64,000 nt of DNA. It comes from Lishizhenia sp965656535 (GTDB lineage: Bacteria; Bacteroidota; Bacteroidia; Flavobacteriales_D; Crocinitomicaceae). The position numbers and the translations under genes are program-made. Numbering within the stretch: position 1 is the first letter of the stretch; each line of letters starts with the position of its first letter. The notes beneath the pieces are model-generated. The model was not told the origin of the DNA, did not search any database, and saw only the letters and a list, made by a program, of their open reading frames with translations. Positions 35,615 to 44,908 of this stretch are shown here, piece after piece. The DNA is taken from assembly GCA_965656535.1 (NCBI GenBank), contig CBFHKX010000001.1, positions 434,001-498,000 of the forward strand. Direction: 5' to 3'.

Positions 35615-38485
35615 TTAAAAGATGTTATAAGTAACTGAAGCAGAGAAACGCATTCCTCTAAAGTAAGAATCATAGATCTGTGGAGTATCTCCAAATGATT
35701 CATACACCCTTACACGTTTTGCTCGTAATAAGTTTCTTGCAGAAAAGCTTGCTTTCCAAGCTTGGTCTTTACCAAATGATTTTGCTACTTTAAGGTCTAA
35801 CGAGTTAAAAGGATTTTCGTATACATCAGGTATACTTGAAACACCTACAATAGCTAATCTTTTACCTTGAATGTTGTAGCTAATGTTTGCATCCCAACCT
35901 TTTTCATTGTCTACATAGTTTAAGTAAGCATTTATGATGAAAGGAGATTGACCAGCCATAGCCCTATATCTTCCAATTTCTTCGCCTTCTCTTGCGTATG
36001 TTTGTCTAGATTCTCTTTCAGTAATTCCGCCAATTTCAACTTGTTCCATATCTAGTTGAGACTGTGCGTAGGTTCCGTTTGCTCCTAAGAATAAAGATAA
36101 ATTCTCATGCGTAGTGTCTAAGAAAGCAATTTGTTTTCTAATTTCTAATTCAACACCATAAAGGTTCGCAACACCTGCATTTACTGCTTGTATATTTGTT
36201 GGAGCTTTTTCGAAAGTAGATATTTCTATAGGGTTTTCGAATCTTTTGTAGAATGCACTAGCAGATATAGTTTCTGTATTACCAAAGAACCACTCCCATC
36301 GCGAATCTAGATTTACAATGTTGGTCTGTAATAAATCAATATTACCGTTGTATGTTCTACCTTGTATCGGATCGTAAATTTGTGCGATAGATTTTTCTTT
36401 AAAAGATGGTCTTGCAACTGTTTGCGACGCAGCTAAACGAAGATTCATTTTGTTTCTAAGTTCGCTTTTAATGGCATATTTGATGTTCAAAGAAGGTAAA
36501 ACATTTAGTTCATTTAATACTTCTTCGTTGTTAAACTCTTTCGTACCATCAGAAGAAACACCTGTGTAGTAGTTCGTAGCTTGTTCTACACGTGCACCGT
36601 ATATGGCTTCTAATTTTTTTGTGATAGGTAAGTTTTGCATTACATAACCTGCAATTATATTCTGAGAAGCTTGGTATGTGTTTGCTAATTCCCTAGAACC
36701 TACAGCATATGTTCCTTGATCTTCTTTTTCGTTCCAAATGTTTTCATTTTGGAAATAAAAGTCAGGATTTGGAGTAAAACCTTCTGGATTCTCAACTTTA
36801 AAAGTATAGTCATAAACATTAAACTCTCTGTTTTTGTGTGTAGCTAACGCTCCAAATTTAATTTTCGATTCTAAAGAATCTTTCCAAACAAATATTCTTC
36901 GCTCTAAATCTACGCGTCCAGATAAGTTATACTCTGTAAGATCTCTAAAACTTCTTCTAATTTCAGCACCAACAGATTCTTCTAATAGATAGATATCGTT
37001 TCCGTTTGCATCTTGTTGTACTTCTAAAGCAGTTGACCTAATATCTGGCTCATCAATTAAAGAAAGCGTAGGAGATAACTTCCAATCTAGTGTCCATTTA
37101 TCAAATACAGATTTACCAGAAAGGTTTAAATTCGAAACAGATCGTTGAGAGTATTGTAATGAATGCTTGTAAAGAACTGCTGGGTTAAACTCAAAATATT
37201 CTTCGTCTAGAACTGCAGCTTGTGATGTTGCATTTTGCGTATGAAAAGCTGTTAGCGAAATTTTATGTTTTTTTCTAAATTTTATTGATTGTCCAGCCAA
37301 AATAGACCAAGTTACTTCTTGTTCACCTAAAGAACCTCTTGACGCTCTATCAATAAATAAGTCGTTATCATCTCTTTCTGGTGCCTTTCTATATTCATTA
37401 AACTCTACTTCTTCTACAAAGTCATAATTACTTCTGTAGTTGGCTACTATATTAAAACCGTAAGAAAAATCAGGTAGGCTGTCGTATTGGAATTGATTCC
37501 CATAAACGATACCATATTTTTGGTTTAAGAAATTTCCTTGGTTACTAGCAGCCATTGTTTTACCAAACTGCGTAGTTAGCAATGTTGTTCTTGTATCATT
37601 TTGTGTAGGATCTGGAATTTTTGCAGTTGGTGCTATAGGTAAGGCTCTTGTACCGTCATCAAAACCTAAGAAATCTAACTTTCCACCTTCGTAAAGAATG
37701 AAATCACTGTTAAAGGTAGATGCTGTGTTATATCCTAATCCAGCCTTTACTTGTAGTGTTTTCTTCGTTTGAAAGTCTCTTGTTTCAATGTTTACTACTC
37801 CTCCTGTAAAATCTCCAGGTAAGTTTGGTGTAAATGTTTTAAAAACAGTAATATTATCTATTACAGAAGAAGGAAAGATATCCATTTGCACAGTGTTTCT
37901 GTCTGGGTCTAACCCTGGAATTTCCATACTGTTTAAAATCGTTTTTGTGTAACGATCTCCGAGACCTCTAACATAAACTTCTTTACCGTCTACAATCGAA
38001 ACAGCTGGTATTTGCTGTACAACATCTGCAGCTGAGTTTGCCGGAGTTTTTTCGATTTGTTCTTTCGTAAATACTTCAATAGAACCTTCAGATTCAGCTT
38101 TTTTAGCCAAACCTCCTCCAATAGAGTTCGTGGTCTTTTTTACAGCGATAATTTCTACTACTTCGCCCACCATTACAGGTAGCATTTTTACATTTAATTC
38201 TGTCACTTCATTTGCTTTTACCACAACTTCTTGCGTAAAATCATTGTGATCAGCGTCTCTAAAAATAAATGTGTAGGTTCCAAATGGGATTCTTACATTA
38301 TAGGTACCATCAAAGTCAGAATCCTTTGCGTACTGTGTAAAACCTTCAGGAATAACTTTAACAAAAGGTAACTCTTCTCCTGTTTTAGCATCGGTAATTA
38401 CACCTCTAACTGTACCTTTATCTTGTGCTATAGAAGTAAAAGAAGCAAATAACAACGCGATAATTAAGAATAATCTATTTTTCAT
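35615..38485 (-). CDS. TonB-dependent receptor with carboxypeptidase-regulatory-like domain
   Basis: 956 residues. Signal peptide (LFLIIALLFASFTSIAQ), then a CarboxypepD_reg-like beta-sandwich (about 25-110), a TonB plug (about 135-245, EGSIEVFTKEQIEKTPANSA.. VYVRGLGDRYT), and a large outer-membrane barrel ending in the aromatic strand SASVTYNIF. The plug segment GLGDRYTKTILNSMEIPG marks the YncD/SusC-distant class seen across Bacteroidetes. Substrate unknown; no SusD partner is adjacent. Confidence 0.92.
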   Translation of the reverse strand: MKNRLFLIIALLFASFTSIAQDKGTVRGVITDAKTGEELPFVKVIPEGFTQYAKDSDFDGTYNVRIPFGTYTFIFRDADHNDFTQEVVVKANEVTELNVKMLPVMVGEVVEIIAVKKTTNSIGGGLAKKAESEGSIEVFTKEQIEKTPANSAADVVQQIPAVSIVDGKEVYVRGLGDRYTKTILNSMEIPGLDPDRNTVQMDIFPSSVIDNITVFKTFTPNLPGDFTGGVVNIETRDFQTKKTLQVKAGLGYNTASTFNSDFILYEGGKLDFLGFDDGTRALPIAPTAKIPDPTQNDTRTTLLTTQFGKTMAASNQGNFLNQKYGIVYGNQFQYDSLPDFSYGFNIVANYRSNYDFVEEVEFNEYRKAPERDDNDLFIDRASRGSLGEQEVTWSILAGQSIKFRKKHKISLTAFHTQNATSQAAVLDEEYFEFNPAVLYKHSLQYSQRSVSNLNLSGKSVFDKWTLDWKLSPTLSLIDEPDIRSTALEVQQDANGNDIYLLEESVGAEIRRSFRDLTEYNLSGRVDLERRIFVWKDSLESKIKFGALATHKNREFNVYDYTFKVENPEGFTPNPDFYFQNENIWNEKEDQGTYAVGSRELANTYQASQNIIAGYVMQNLPITKKLEAIYGARVEQATNYYTGVSSDGTKEFNNEEVLNELNVLPSLNIKYAIKSELRNKMNLRLAASQTVARPSFKEKSIAQIYDPIQGRTYNGNIDLLQTNIVNLDSRWEWFFGNTETISASAFYKRFENPIEISTFEKAPTNIQAVNAGVANLYGVELEIRKQIAFLDTTHENLSLFLGANGTYAQSQLDMEQVEIGGITERESRQTYAREGEEIGRYRAMAGQSPFIINAYLNYVDNEKGWDANISYNIQGKRLAIVGVSSIPDVYENPFNSLDLKVAKSFGKDQAWKASFSARNLLRAKRVRVYESFGDTPQIYDSYFRGMRFSASVTYNIF

Positions 38486-39128
38486 TTTTCAATTTTTTAA
38501 TGCAAAAGAGGTGTTCATGCTCTATTGTTTTTGTGCATTAATTTAATACTGCAAATGTCTTGTTATCTTGTTATAGATAAGTTGCGCAAAGGTTATTGTT
38601 AAATTAAAAGAACGTTATCTTAATGTTAAGAGAAAGACGTTAGGTAGAGATTTTGTTATGATACTTAGGTTTTTGTGACATTTAACTTCTTATTATATAT
38701 GAGAGCAAAGGCTTTTTGAGGGTGCTTTAATTTATAGTGATAAAATAAACTTATTAAAACCGAAAAAAGTCTCTCCGAGAGGAAAGACTTTTTTCTTATT
38801 TTTCTTCGTTTGTTTTACCTTAATAAGGACAATAGCAACAACGAACTTACCTAACTAACCTAACCACCTAAATCAAAATCTATATATGTTATATAATTTC
38901 TTACTACAAATATACGGATAACTTATTTTTTTCAAAGCTATTTTTTCTATGAATAATCATTTTTTATCGTTGAATAGCTAAAAAAAGAACATGAATAACT
39001 TATTGCTGTTGTTAAATAAGCTTGCGAAAGTTTGTTTTTATTTAGAATCGATTTAATTAGATGAGAATAAACGATAGTAAATGATATTTGTCAAGCAATT
39101 TAATTACCTTGGTATATAAATTACAATT
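38486..39128. other. 643-bp gene-free region
   Basis: No credible ORF on either strand. It contains an inverted repeat at 38762-38794 (AAAAAAGTCT and AGACTTTTTT arms, GC-rich centre) that can terminate transcription either way. On the minus strand a GGTTAGGTTAGTTAGG stretch lies about 80 bp before it, so a short RNA of roughly 100-150 nt or a leader for the TonB receptor is possible. Confidence 0.5.
38762..38794. terminator. Orphan bidirectional terminator
   Basis: A stem built on AAAAAAGTCT and AGACTTTTTT with an internal TCC/GGA pair, flanked by T on both strands; no gene ends nearby. Confidence 0.75.
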
Positions 39129-39362
39129 ATGAATAAGAAAATAGCTCAGAAAGCTCCATTTATAGCAGAATTAGAACCGGGTACTTATGCATGGTGTTCT
39201 TGCGGACACTCAACCAATCAACCTTATTGTGATGGATCACATAGCGGAACAGATATGAAACCTAGAATCGAAGTAATTGAAGAAAAGAAAACCGTTGCAT
39301 GGTGCGGGTGTAAAAGCTCTTCTAACGGTTCATTTTGCGATGGTTCGCACAACAAGCTATAG
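39129..39362 (+). CDS. Dual CDGSH iron-sulfur domain protein
   Basis: 77 residues with two CDGSH-type motifs: CSCGHSTNQPYCDGSH (about 23-38) and CGCKSSSNGSFCDGSH (about 59-74). Each supplies three Cys and one His to a 2Fe-2S cluster (mitoNEET-type). Cytosolic; redox or cluster-transfer roles are known in the family. Appears monocistronic. Confidence 0.92.
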   Translation: MNKKIAQKAPFIAELEPGTYAWCSCGHSTNQPYCDGSHSGTDMKPRIEVIEEKKTVAWCGCKSSSNGSFCDGSHNKL

Positions 39363-39447
39363 TATTAAGTGTATACCTTGTTGTGGGCATTAACATTTAT
39401 TTGCGTGCATCTAGCAGTGATTGTTGTACATTTATAAAAAATACTTT

Positions 39448-39855
39448 ATGTACAAATCAGTCTCAAAATTAAAGTTAGTACACTTTTTTATATGTTGGTT
39501 ACTTACGGTTGTTATTGGTTCGTTTTTCGCTGCAATTTATGGCAATGATTTAGAATTTATTCTACTTTTCATGGCTATTTCTGCCATCGTTTCGTTTCCA
39601 TTTTTGATTGTTTTTTTAATCCTAAGCGGACTAAAGCTAAAACAGAATCCGACAAAAAAAGAGTTACACTCCTTCGTTTTTCTTGTACATTTAATTGGTT
39701 CATTGCTTACTGTGCTGACATTAATTCTGTTGTTTGCCTACGATATGAGCAATGCTCCAGGTCTTGTAGCTAGTATGATATCAGGCTACTTTTTAATTGA
39801 TACTCTATTGTTTCATTCGAGTATTGCTCTTTTTTATCATCAAAAGTCTGATTGA
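39448..39855 (+). CDS. Four-helix membrane protein of unknown function
   Basis: 135 residues from ATG 39448; an earlier TTG at 39421 is less likely. Four hydrophobic segments (about 10-28, 33-57, 76-98, 105-127). No conserved motif recognised. It precedes the UbiA-like gene by about 60 bp in the same orientation. Confidence 0.6.
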   Translation: MYKSVSKLKLVHFFICWLLTVVIGSFFAAIYGNDLEFILLFMAISAIVSFPFLIVFLILSGLKLKQNPTKKELHSFVFLVHLIGSLLTVLTLILLFAYDMSNAPGLVASMISGYFLIDTLLFHSSIALFYHQKSD

Positions 39856-39913
39856 AGTATGTGGCTCGAAGAAACATCTGGGTTGGTTAAATAATGGATA
39901 GTATATAGTTATT

Positions 39914-40735
39914 ATGAATCTGCTTCGCTGGCTTGTATTTTCCAATTGTCTCATTAGTCTTTCGGCTGGATTTCTAGCCTTCGGTACTTCTCGTGTTTTA
40001 GCGTCGCAATTCCAGCCAATATTTTTTGGTTTATTTGTTTTTGCTTCTACGCTTTTCACTTACAACTTTCAACGTTTAATTAAGCTTGCTTTTCGAGATA
40101 ACAAGGTGCTAAGCTCTAGAAATTTTTGGATAGGAACGCATCAGTTACAGCTTAAAATTCTAAGTTTAATAGGGCTAATTCTAGCCATTTATATTTATTT
40201 CTATCATCTTTTTCAATATCGAAGCTTTTTTCTACTGCTGCCATTAGTGTTGATTTCTATATTGTATGCAGTTCGTTTTTTTAAGAGCAAAAACCTCAGA
40301 GAATTACCGTACATTAAAATTCATCTAATTGCATTAGTATGGATGTGCGCAACGGTGTTTTTACCTTCGCTTAATGGTAAAAGCTCTATTTTATATGTTG
40401 TTTTACTGGGTTTTGCTCTATACTTATATATTATTGCGATTACAATACCCTTTGATATACGAGATTTGAGGTATGATGAAGATAATCAGAAAACCATTCC
40501 TCAAGTTTTTGGGGTAAGTTCTGCTAAAAAAATTGCAATTTGTTTGGCATTAACTTCGTTTAGCTTGTTTCTATTTTTGATTTCTACACATTGGATAAGC
40601 ACAGTATTACTTTGTATTGCTTTCGGTGTTCAGATTACATTGATTATTTACAGCAATTTAAAAAGGGATGAGTTATATTTTTCTGGTGCGATCGATGGAG
40701 CAATTACTTTATTGGGCTTAACGTTAATGGTATAA
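39914..40735 (+). CDS. UbiA-superfamily-like integral membrane protein
   Basis: 273 residues, about eight membrane helices. The segment FDIRDLRYDEDNQKTIPQVFG resembles the second aspartate-rich motif of UbiA prenyltransferases. The first motif (NDxxD) is replaced by TYNFQRL, so catalysis as in UbiA is doubtful; it may be a divergent member common in Flavobacteriia. Confidence 0.65.
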   Translation: MNLLRWLVFSNCLISLSAGFLAFGTSRVLASQFQPIFFGLFVFASTLFTYNFQRLIKLAFRDNKVLSSRNFWIGTHQLQLKILSLIGLILAIYIYFYHLFQYRSFFLLLPLVLISILYAVRFFKSKNLRELPYIKIHLIALVWMCATVFLPSLNGKSSILYVVLLGFALYLYIIAITIPFDIRDLRYDEDNQKTIPQVFGVSSAKKIAICLALTSFSLFLFLISTHWISTVLLCIAFGVQITLIIYSNLKRDELYFSGAIDGAITLLGLTLMV

Positions 40736-41077
40736 CGTTTAGGTTCAGTTTCTTGCGGTTAACAGAGAATAGTGAACGGTTCACCGAAGTTTTTTTTAAT
40801 CTCACTTCTATTTCCGTAAGTTTGGATAACAAACGTAGACGGCGCAAGCATTTAGTCTATAATTAATAGCGACAACAAGAAAGTCTTATTCTTAAGGAGT
40901 GAGACTTTTTTAGTAGTAATAGAATTCAACCTTAAAAAAATTGAAAGTTAATCTCTTTTGAATGGATTCGAAGCGCGTCAATTACTACTGAGTTTTTAAA
41001 TGTTTTCAAACATTCAATCTCTTAAAAGAGTGTTTAAGCAAAATGATCTTCATCTTTTTAGGTTATTCTATATTTTT

Positions 41078-41363
41078 CCTAGTCGGCATACAGGGAACCG
41101 AGGGATTATCTGATTATGATTTACTGTGTTGTATTATTTGGTGAGAAGATAAGGCATAAAAAAAGACCTACATTCCTGTAAGCCTCTCATTATCAAGTGG
41201 TACCACCTGTTGACTCCCTACCTAGTCGGCAGACAGGGAACCGAGGAATTATCTGATTATGATTTACTGTGTTGTATTATTTGGTGAGAAAATAAGGCAT
41301 AAAAAAAGACCTACATTGCTGTAAGTCTTTCATTTTTAAGTGGTCCCACCTGGGCTCGAACCA
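41078..41363. repeat. 143-bp tandem duplication next to a tRNA
   Basis: Two copies (41078-41220 and 41221-41363) each start CCTAGTCGGC and include a terminator-like hairpin and a piece of tRNA 3' end. In copy 2 that piece belongs to the intact CAU tRNA; in copy 1 it is degenerate (GGTACCACCTG). Each copy begins with a REP-like palindrome (CCCTRCCT / AGACAGGG). Otherwise 40736-41340 shows no gene. Confidence 0.8.
41301..41329 (-). terminator. Rho-independent terminator of the CAU tRNA
   Basis: On the minus strand a 10-bp stem (AAGACTTACA / TGTAGGTCTT) with a 4-nt loop is followed by T7. A second, degenerate copy lies at about 41159-41186. Confidence 0.85.
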
Positions 41364-41414
41364 GGGACTTTCTGATTATGAGTCAGATACTCTAACCAAC
41401 TGAGTTATAGGACC
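41341..41414 (-). tRNA. tRNA with CAU anticodon (Met or Ile2)
   Basis: 74 nt. On the minus strand the acceptor GGTCCTA pairs with TGGGACC; the D-arm ACTC/GAGT, the anticodon arm TCTGA/TCAGA with loop CTCATAA, and the T-arm CCTGG/CCAGG all form. CCA is not encoded. Whether C34 is lysidinylated (Ile) or it is elongator Met cannot be settled by eye. Confidence 0.93.
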
Positions 41415-41499
41415 CGATTTGCTAGTATTCCAGCGAAATCTTAATGGTCGGCAAATGTAATGCTCTAAAATTAAAATTGCAACCCATTTTAAAAAAATG

Positions 41500-43953
41500 C
41501 TACTCTTTTAGCGTAAATAAATGTTCTATGGGTTTTAAAAACTCGGATCGCTTTCTGCTATATTCGTTTCCAAACGCTGTTTGAAATTTGGTGTGATGAG
41601 TAATTAAAATACTTTTTTTAGCTCTACTTAACGCTACATAAAGAACTCGCTTATCTTCTAAGATTTGGGCTTCTGATTTAGAATAAAAACCAGGGTATAC
41701 TCCAGTATTGCACTCGGCAATTATAACATGGTCGAAGCCTAATCCTTTCGCTTTGTGTGGTGTAGAAATAACTATTTCTGAATTAGATTTTATTAAATCA
41801 ACTTCTTTTAAGCCGGTTATAAACGGTGATAAATAAGTTAAACGATCAGGTTGATTGAGGTTTTTAATGTTTTGTTCTTCCTCTTTTATGACTTGAAAAA
41901 ATACTTCAGATTTATGTTCGTCTATTATTTGACTACCTTTAAGATTAGAGTAAAGCTCACGAACAAGATCGTGTATATAATTATTACTATTTAAATTGGT
42001 GTGAAGTAGATCTTCTATAGGCTGAAAATTATTTCGAAAAGTAGAAAAGAGTGCTTCGTGTTTATGGAGAAAAGCTTGTTGCTGTTCAAGTTTATGTAAA
42101 GTATTGTTGTGTAAATAGAACGTTAGGTTCACGGTTGCAAAAACATCATCAATTGCGTTGTGTGAATTTACTCCTTCAATTTTAAATTCAGTAAGTATAA
42201 ATTCTAGCTTGAAAGACTGAAGTTTAGGGAAAAGTAATTTCGTGACAGTTAAACTATCTATGTAGTTTAAGTTGTAGTTTTCTAATGAAAATGCTGTGTA
42301 ACGGCTTAAATTGGAAGCGAGTATATTCTTGTCAAAAGTTAAATTATGAGCAATTAAAGTTGCGTTATTACCAATAAATTCAATAAACTTTGTGAGTGCG
42401 ACTTTTGGTTCGAGTCCTTCAGAGTTTAGAATATCTGCACTAATGTGATGTACGTCAAATGTTTTGGTTATATTTTTGGTTGTTTTTATGTAGCAATTGA
42501 AAGATTTTCCAATTTTGCCATCAATTATTTCAGTTGCTGCAATTTGTATGATGTCGTCATTCAAGATATCCAATCCTGTTGTTTCGGTGTCAAACACAAT
42601 ACATCTACCTTTCTTTAGAGCTTTTTCAAAAAAGGACAAGTACGATACGTTATTTAGTAAATCTTTTGGGAGTAAACCATTTTTATAGGCGCCATATACT
42701 AAGCGTCTTGATTCGTCTAAATTATTAGTTTTAGTGAAGCGCGATAAGATTCGGGTCCAAGCTAGTATATCAAATTCGTTAGACCAACCATTAAGTATGG
42801 CAAATAGATCTTTTAGTGTTTTCCGTTGAAAAAAATCAACTCCACTCACTTTTAAATGTTTTACGCCGACTTCATTCAAATAATTACTACATAATTCTGC
42901 ATTTTTATTTGTTCTTACTAGAATTGCTACTGTTTGGTTGCTATATTTTTGTGATTGCAGTAGAGTAGTTATGAATTGTAATTCGTCTTCTACGGTACCG
43001 TTAATTGTCTGTATCGTAAAGTTGTCCTTATTTTGAATTTGGCTTAGATCAGAATTGAATAAGATCTTAGAAGTAAGTGTAGCTTTTAAATAGGTGTTAA
43101 GCAGTAGAATTATGTCGTTGGAGGATCGGTAATTTTTAGCAAGTGAATGTTTGTTCTCAATGGATGCATATCGTTTTAAAAAGGTGTCATAAGACGAACC
43201 TAGAAAGGAAAAAATACTTTGTTCATAGTCACCATAATAAACTTCAACTGCTGCTTTTTTGTTTATTAAATTTACAATTTCCCACTGTACTTGATTTAAG
43301 TCTTGTACTTCGTCAATCTGTATCCAAGTAAAAGTATCTAGAAGCTGCGAAGCTTGTTTTTCTTGAGCTTCATTCATGTAATGACTTGTTAGGTTTAAGA
43401 GGTCGTCAAAGTCATAAAAATTAAATTCTTGTTTTACATTTTCGTATTGTCGGTAAATTAAGTTATACAGTTCTTTGTGCTGTTCAAAGCTTTCAGAATA
43501 GTTGTTGTATATGGGTTTTAGATTTAGATCAGTTCTTTTTTTGTCACTTAGATATTTGAATAGATCGTGTCGAATTACAACTGTTTTTCTATCGTGTTTT
43601 TTGATAATTCCATTCAGTATTGTTTTATACTCGTCTTCATCAAGTAAACTTGAAGAGTCTGGTAATAATTTATTTTTCCTCAAGTACCGGTTACAAAATT
43701 TATGAATATTCCCTACGAATGGTAGGTCTTTGTCGATTTGTTGAATTGCAGCTTGTAGGCGTTGGGTCATTTCAATCGCTGCTCGGTTAGTGAATGTTAA
43801 ACAAATCATTGAATCTGGGTCTTGTCCGTTTTTTAGCGCTTCAATTACACGTTGGGTCAGCATCTCTGTTTTACCGCATCCAGCCGGTGCATGTACAATG
43901 TGCTTACCTTTTTGTATAGCTAGTATTTTCTTTTGTTCTGCTGTGTAGTCCAT
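41500..43953 (-). CDS. UvrD/Rep-type helicase with embedded DnaQ-like 3'-5' exonuclease
   Basis: 817 residues. The N-terminal SF1 motor has Walker A APAGCGKT (22-29), LTFTNRAA and the Walker B-like QIDEVQD. A DEDDh exonuclease domain (about 445-610; VFDTETTGLD, IAHNLTFDKNIL, HNAIDD) is inserted before the C-terminal helicase motifs (STPHKAKGLGFDHVI; RVLYVALSRAKK, near 730-800). A proofreading-type nuclease within a 3'-5' helicase suggests coupled unwinding and trimming in repair or recombination. Monocistronic. Confidence 0.88.
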   Translation of the reverse strand: MDYTAEQKKILAIQKGKHIVHAPAGCGKTEMLTQRVIEALKNGQDPDSMICLTFTNRAAIEMTQRLQAAIQQIDKDLPFVGNIHKFCNRYLRKNKLLPDSSSLLDEDEYKTILNGIIKKHDRKTVVIRHDLFKYLSDKKRTDLNLKPIYNNYSESFEQHKELYNLIYRQYENVKQEFNFYDFDDLLNLTSHYMNEAQEKQASQLLDTFTWIQIDEVQDLNQVQWEIVNLINKKAAVEVYYGDYEQSIFSFLGSSYDTFLKRYASIENKHSLAKNYRSSNDIILLLNTYLKATLTSKILFNSDLSQIQNKDNFTIQTINGTVEDELQFITTLLQSQKYSNQTVAILVRTNKNAELCSNYLNEVGVKHLKVSGVDFFQRKTLKDLFAILNGWSNEFDILAWTRILSRFTKTNNLDESRRLVYGAYKNGLLPKDLLNNVSYLSFFEKALKKGRCIVFDTETTGLDILNDDIIQIAATEIIDGKIGKSFNCYIKTTKNITKTFDVHHISADILNSEGLEPKVALTKFIEFIGNNATLIAHNLTFDKNILASNLSRYTAFSLENYNLNYIDSLTVTKLLFPKLQSFKLEFILTEFKIEGVNSHNAIDDVFATVNLTFYLHNNTLHKLEQQQAFLHKHEALFSTFRNNFQPIEDLLHTNLNSNNYIHDLVRELYSNLKGSQIIDEHKSEVFFQVIKEEEQNIKNLNQPDRLTYLSPFITGLKEVDLIKSNSEIVISTPHKAKGLGFDHVIIAECNTGVYPGFYSKSEAQILEDKRVLYVALSRAKKSILITHHTKFQTAFGNEYSRKRSEFLKPIEHLFTLKE

Positions 43954-44137
43954 GTATGATAATATGAATTCGTTTGTTTAGTTGTAGACATGAATATACA
44001 TAAATTCTATAATATTGGTTTATCTTCTTTTAATAATTGGTTTACCAAGAGTGTTATACAGTTGAGTTAGGTTAACAGCTGATGAGTTTAGCACCTTAAA
44101 AAGATACTGTTGATTTGAATCTAAACGCTGTTTTAAA

Positions 44138-44186
44138 GTACCCAGGGTTGGAATCCCTGCCTAGTCGGCAGACAGGGAACCGCACA
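44138..44186. repeat. tRNA-Leu-like 3'-end fragment joined to a REP-like palindrome
   Basis: 44139-44155 matches the 3' end of tRNA-Leu at 59743-59759 in 16 of 17 bases (TACCCAGGGT, GGAATC). It runs straight into the same palindrome (CCTAGTCGGCAGACAGGG) found at 41078 and 41221. Either a decayed tRNA or an old island attachment site. The rest of 43954-44364 shows no gene apart from the terminator below and, at about 44243-44300, tRNA-like arms of another remnant. Confidence 0.55.
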
Positions 44187-44204
44187 CTTGCGAAAGTTTG
44201 ATAT

Positions 44205-44240
44205 ATAAAAAAAGAGACTCTGTTTTAAAGTCTCTTTTAT
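44205..44240. terminator. Bidirectional terminator next to a tRNA-like remnant
   Basis: 10-bp inverted repeat AAAAGAGACT / AGTCTCTTTT with A and T runs. It probably once ended a tRNA whose 3' half survives in degraded form at 44243-44300. Confidence 0.75.
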
Positions 44241-44364
44241 AGTACTCGAGGCGGGGCAAAACTCGAACTTTATGAAAGAAGATATCCAACTCGTTTTGAG
44301 CTTTAATTAGATTACAAAACCATAGCTTTTGTGTTCGTCCCTTATTGTATTTAACGGTCTATAC

Positions 44365-44514
44365 GGTTCTGTCGCATCTGTCTATTTTTTTGCTTTTCTT
44401 TAAAAAAATGAAATCAAACAAATAACCAAAACACTTATTCTCAATTGAATTTATTTTGTAACATTTGAATTTTATGCGTTGAAAACGGTTAAATTTTGTA
44501 GATGCTACAGAACC
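44365..44514. mobile_element. 150-bp MITE-like element with IS6-type ends
   Basis: Bounded by a 15-bp inverted repeat: GGTTCTGTCGCATCT at the left and AGATGCTACAGAACC at the right (one mismatch). The ends match those of the IS6-family elements at 44909 and 52677. The interior is AT-rich and has no ORF. No 8-bp target duplication is visible. It likely moved with transposase supplied in trans. Confidence 0.75.
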
Positions 44515-44544
44515 AGAATTTGAATGAAGTTAAACTCCTTTAAT

Positions 44545-44577
44545 AAAGAAAGCGCTTTTTGCAAGCGCTTTCTTTTT
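44545..44577. terminator. Terminator of the truncated T9SS gene
   Basis: 13-bp inverted repeat (AAAGAAAGCGCTT / AAGCGCTTTCTTT) with a 5-nt loop and T runs. Confidence 0.88.
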
Positions 44578-44590
44578 CAATCAAGAGACC

Positions 44591-44908
44591 TTACTCTTTT
44601 GCTATCTTTAGAATTGGTGTATTTTGGTCATTAAATACAACTGTATATATACCTTTTGATAGTTTAGAGATATCAACTACATGTTTTTGGCCTTTCATAA
44701 TTCCTGCCAACACTTCCCTACCTTTCGCATCAAAAATAGAAAAAGTTGAGTTGATTACTTTATCAGAAGAAATCGTAAATAAGTTTTGTGTTGGATTAGG
44801 ATAAAAGATTAAATTGTGCTTTAAATTCTCTAACTCTATATCTAACAAATTAACCTCTAGTATTACTGCGTTTGTAGTGTCAACACATCCGTTAATATCA
44901 TTAATAAT
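44591..44908 (-). pseudogene. C-terminal fragment of a T9SS-secreted protein, cut by an IS
   Basis: The frame is open from the IS boundary at 44908 to the stop at 44591 (about 105 codons). It holds the end of a Cys-containing repeat (NDINGCVDTTNAVILEV) and a full T9SS type A domain (LIFYPNPTQNLF.. SKGIYTVVF). The N-terminal part is missing: across the IS lies a different gene. So the IS has removed the upstream portion. Confidence 0.85.

Noticed and set aside
44243..44330. Functional tRNA gene
   Set aside because: Only T-arm-like and acceptor-like pieces are present; no complete cloverleaf forms.
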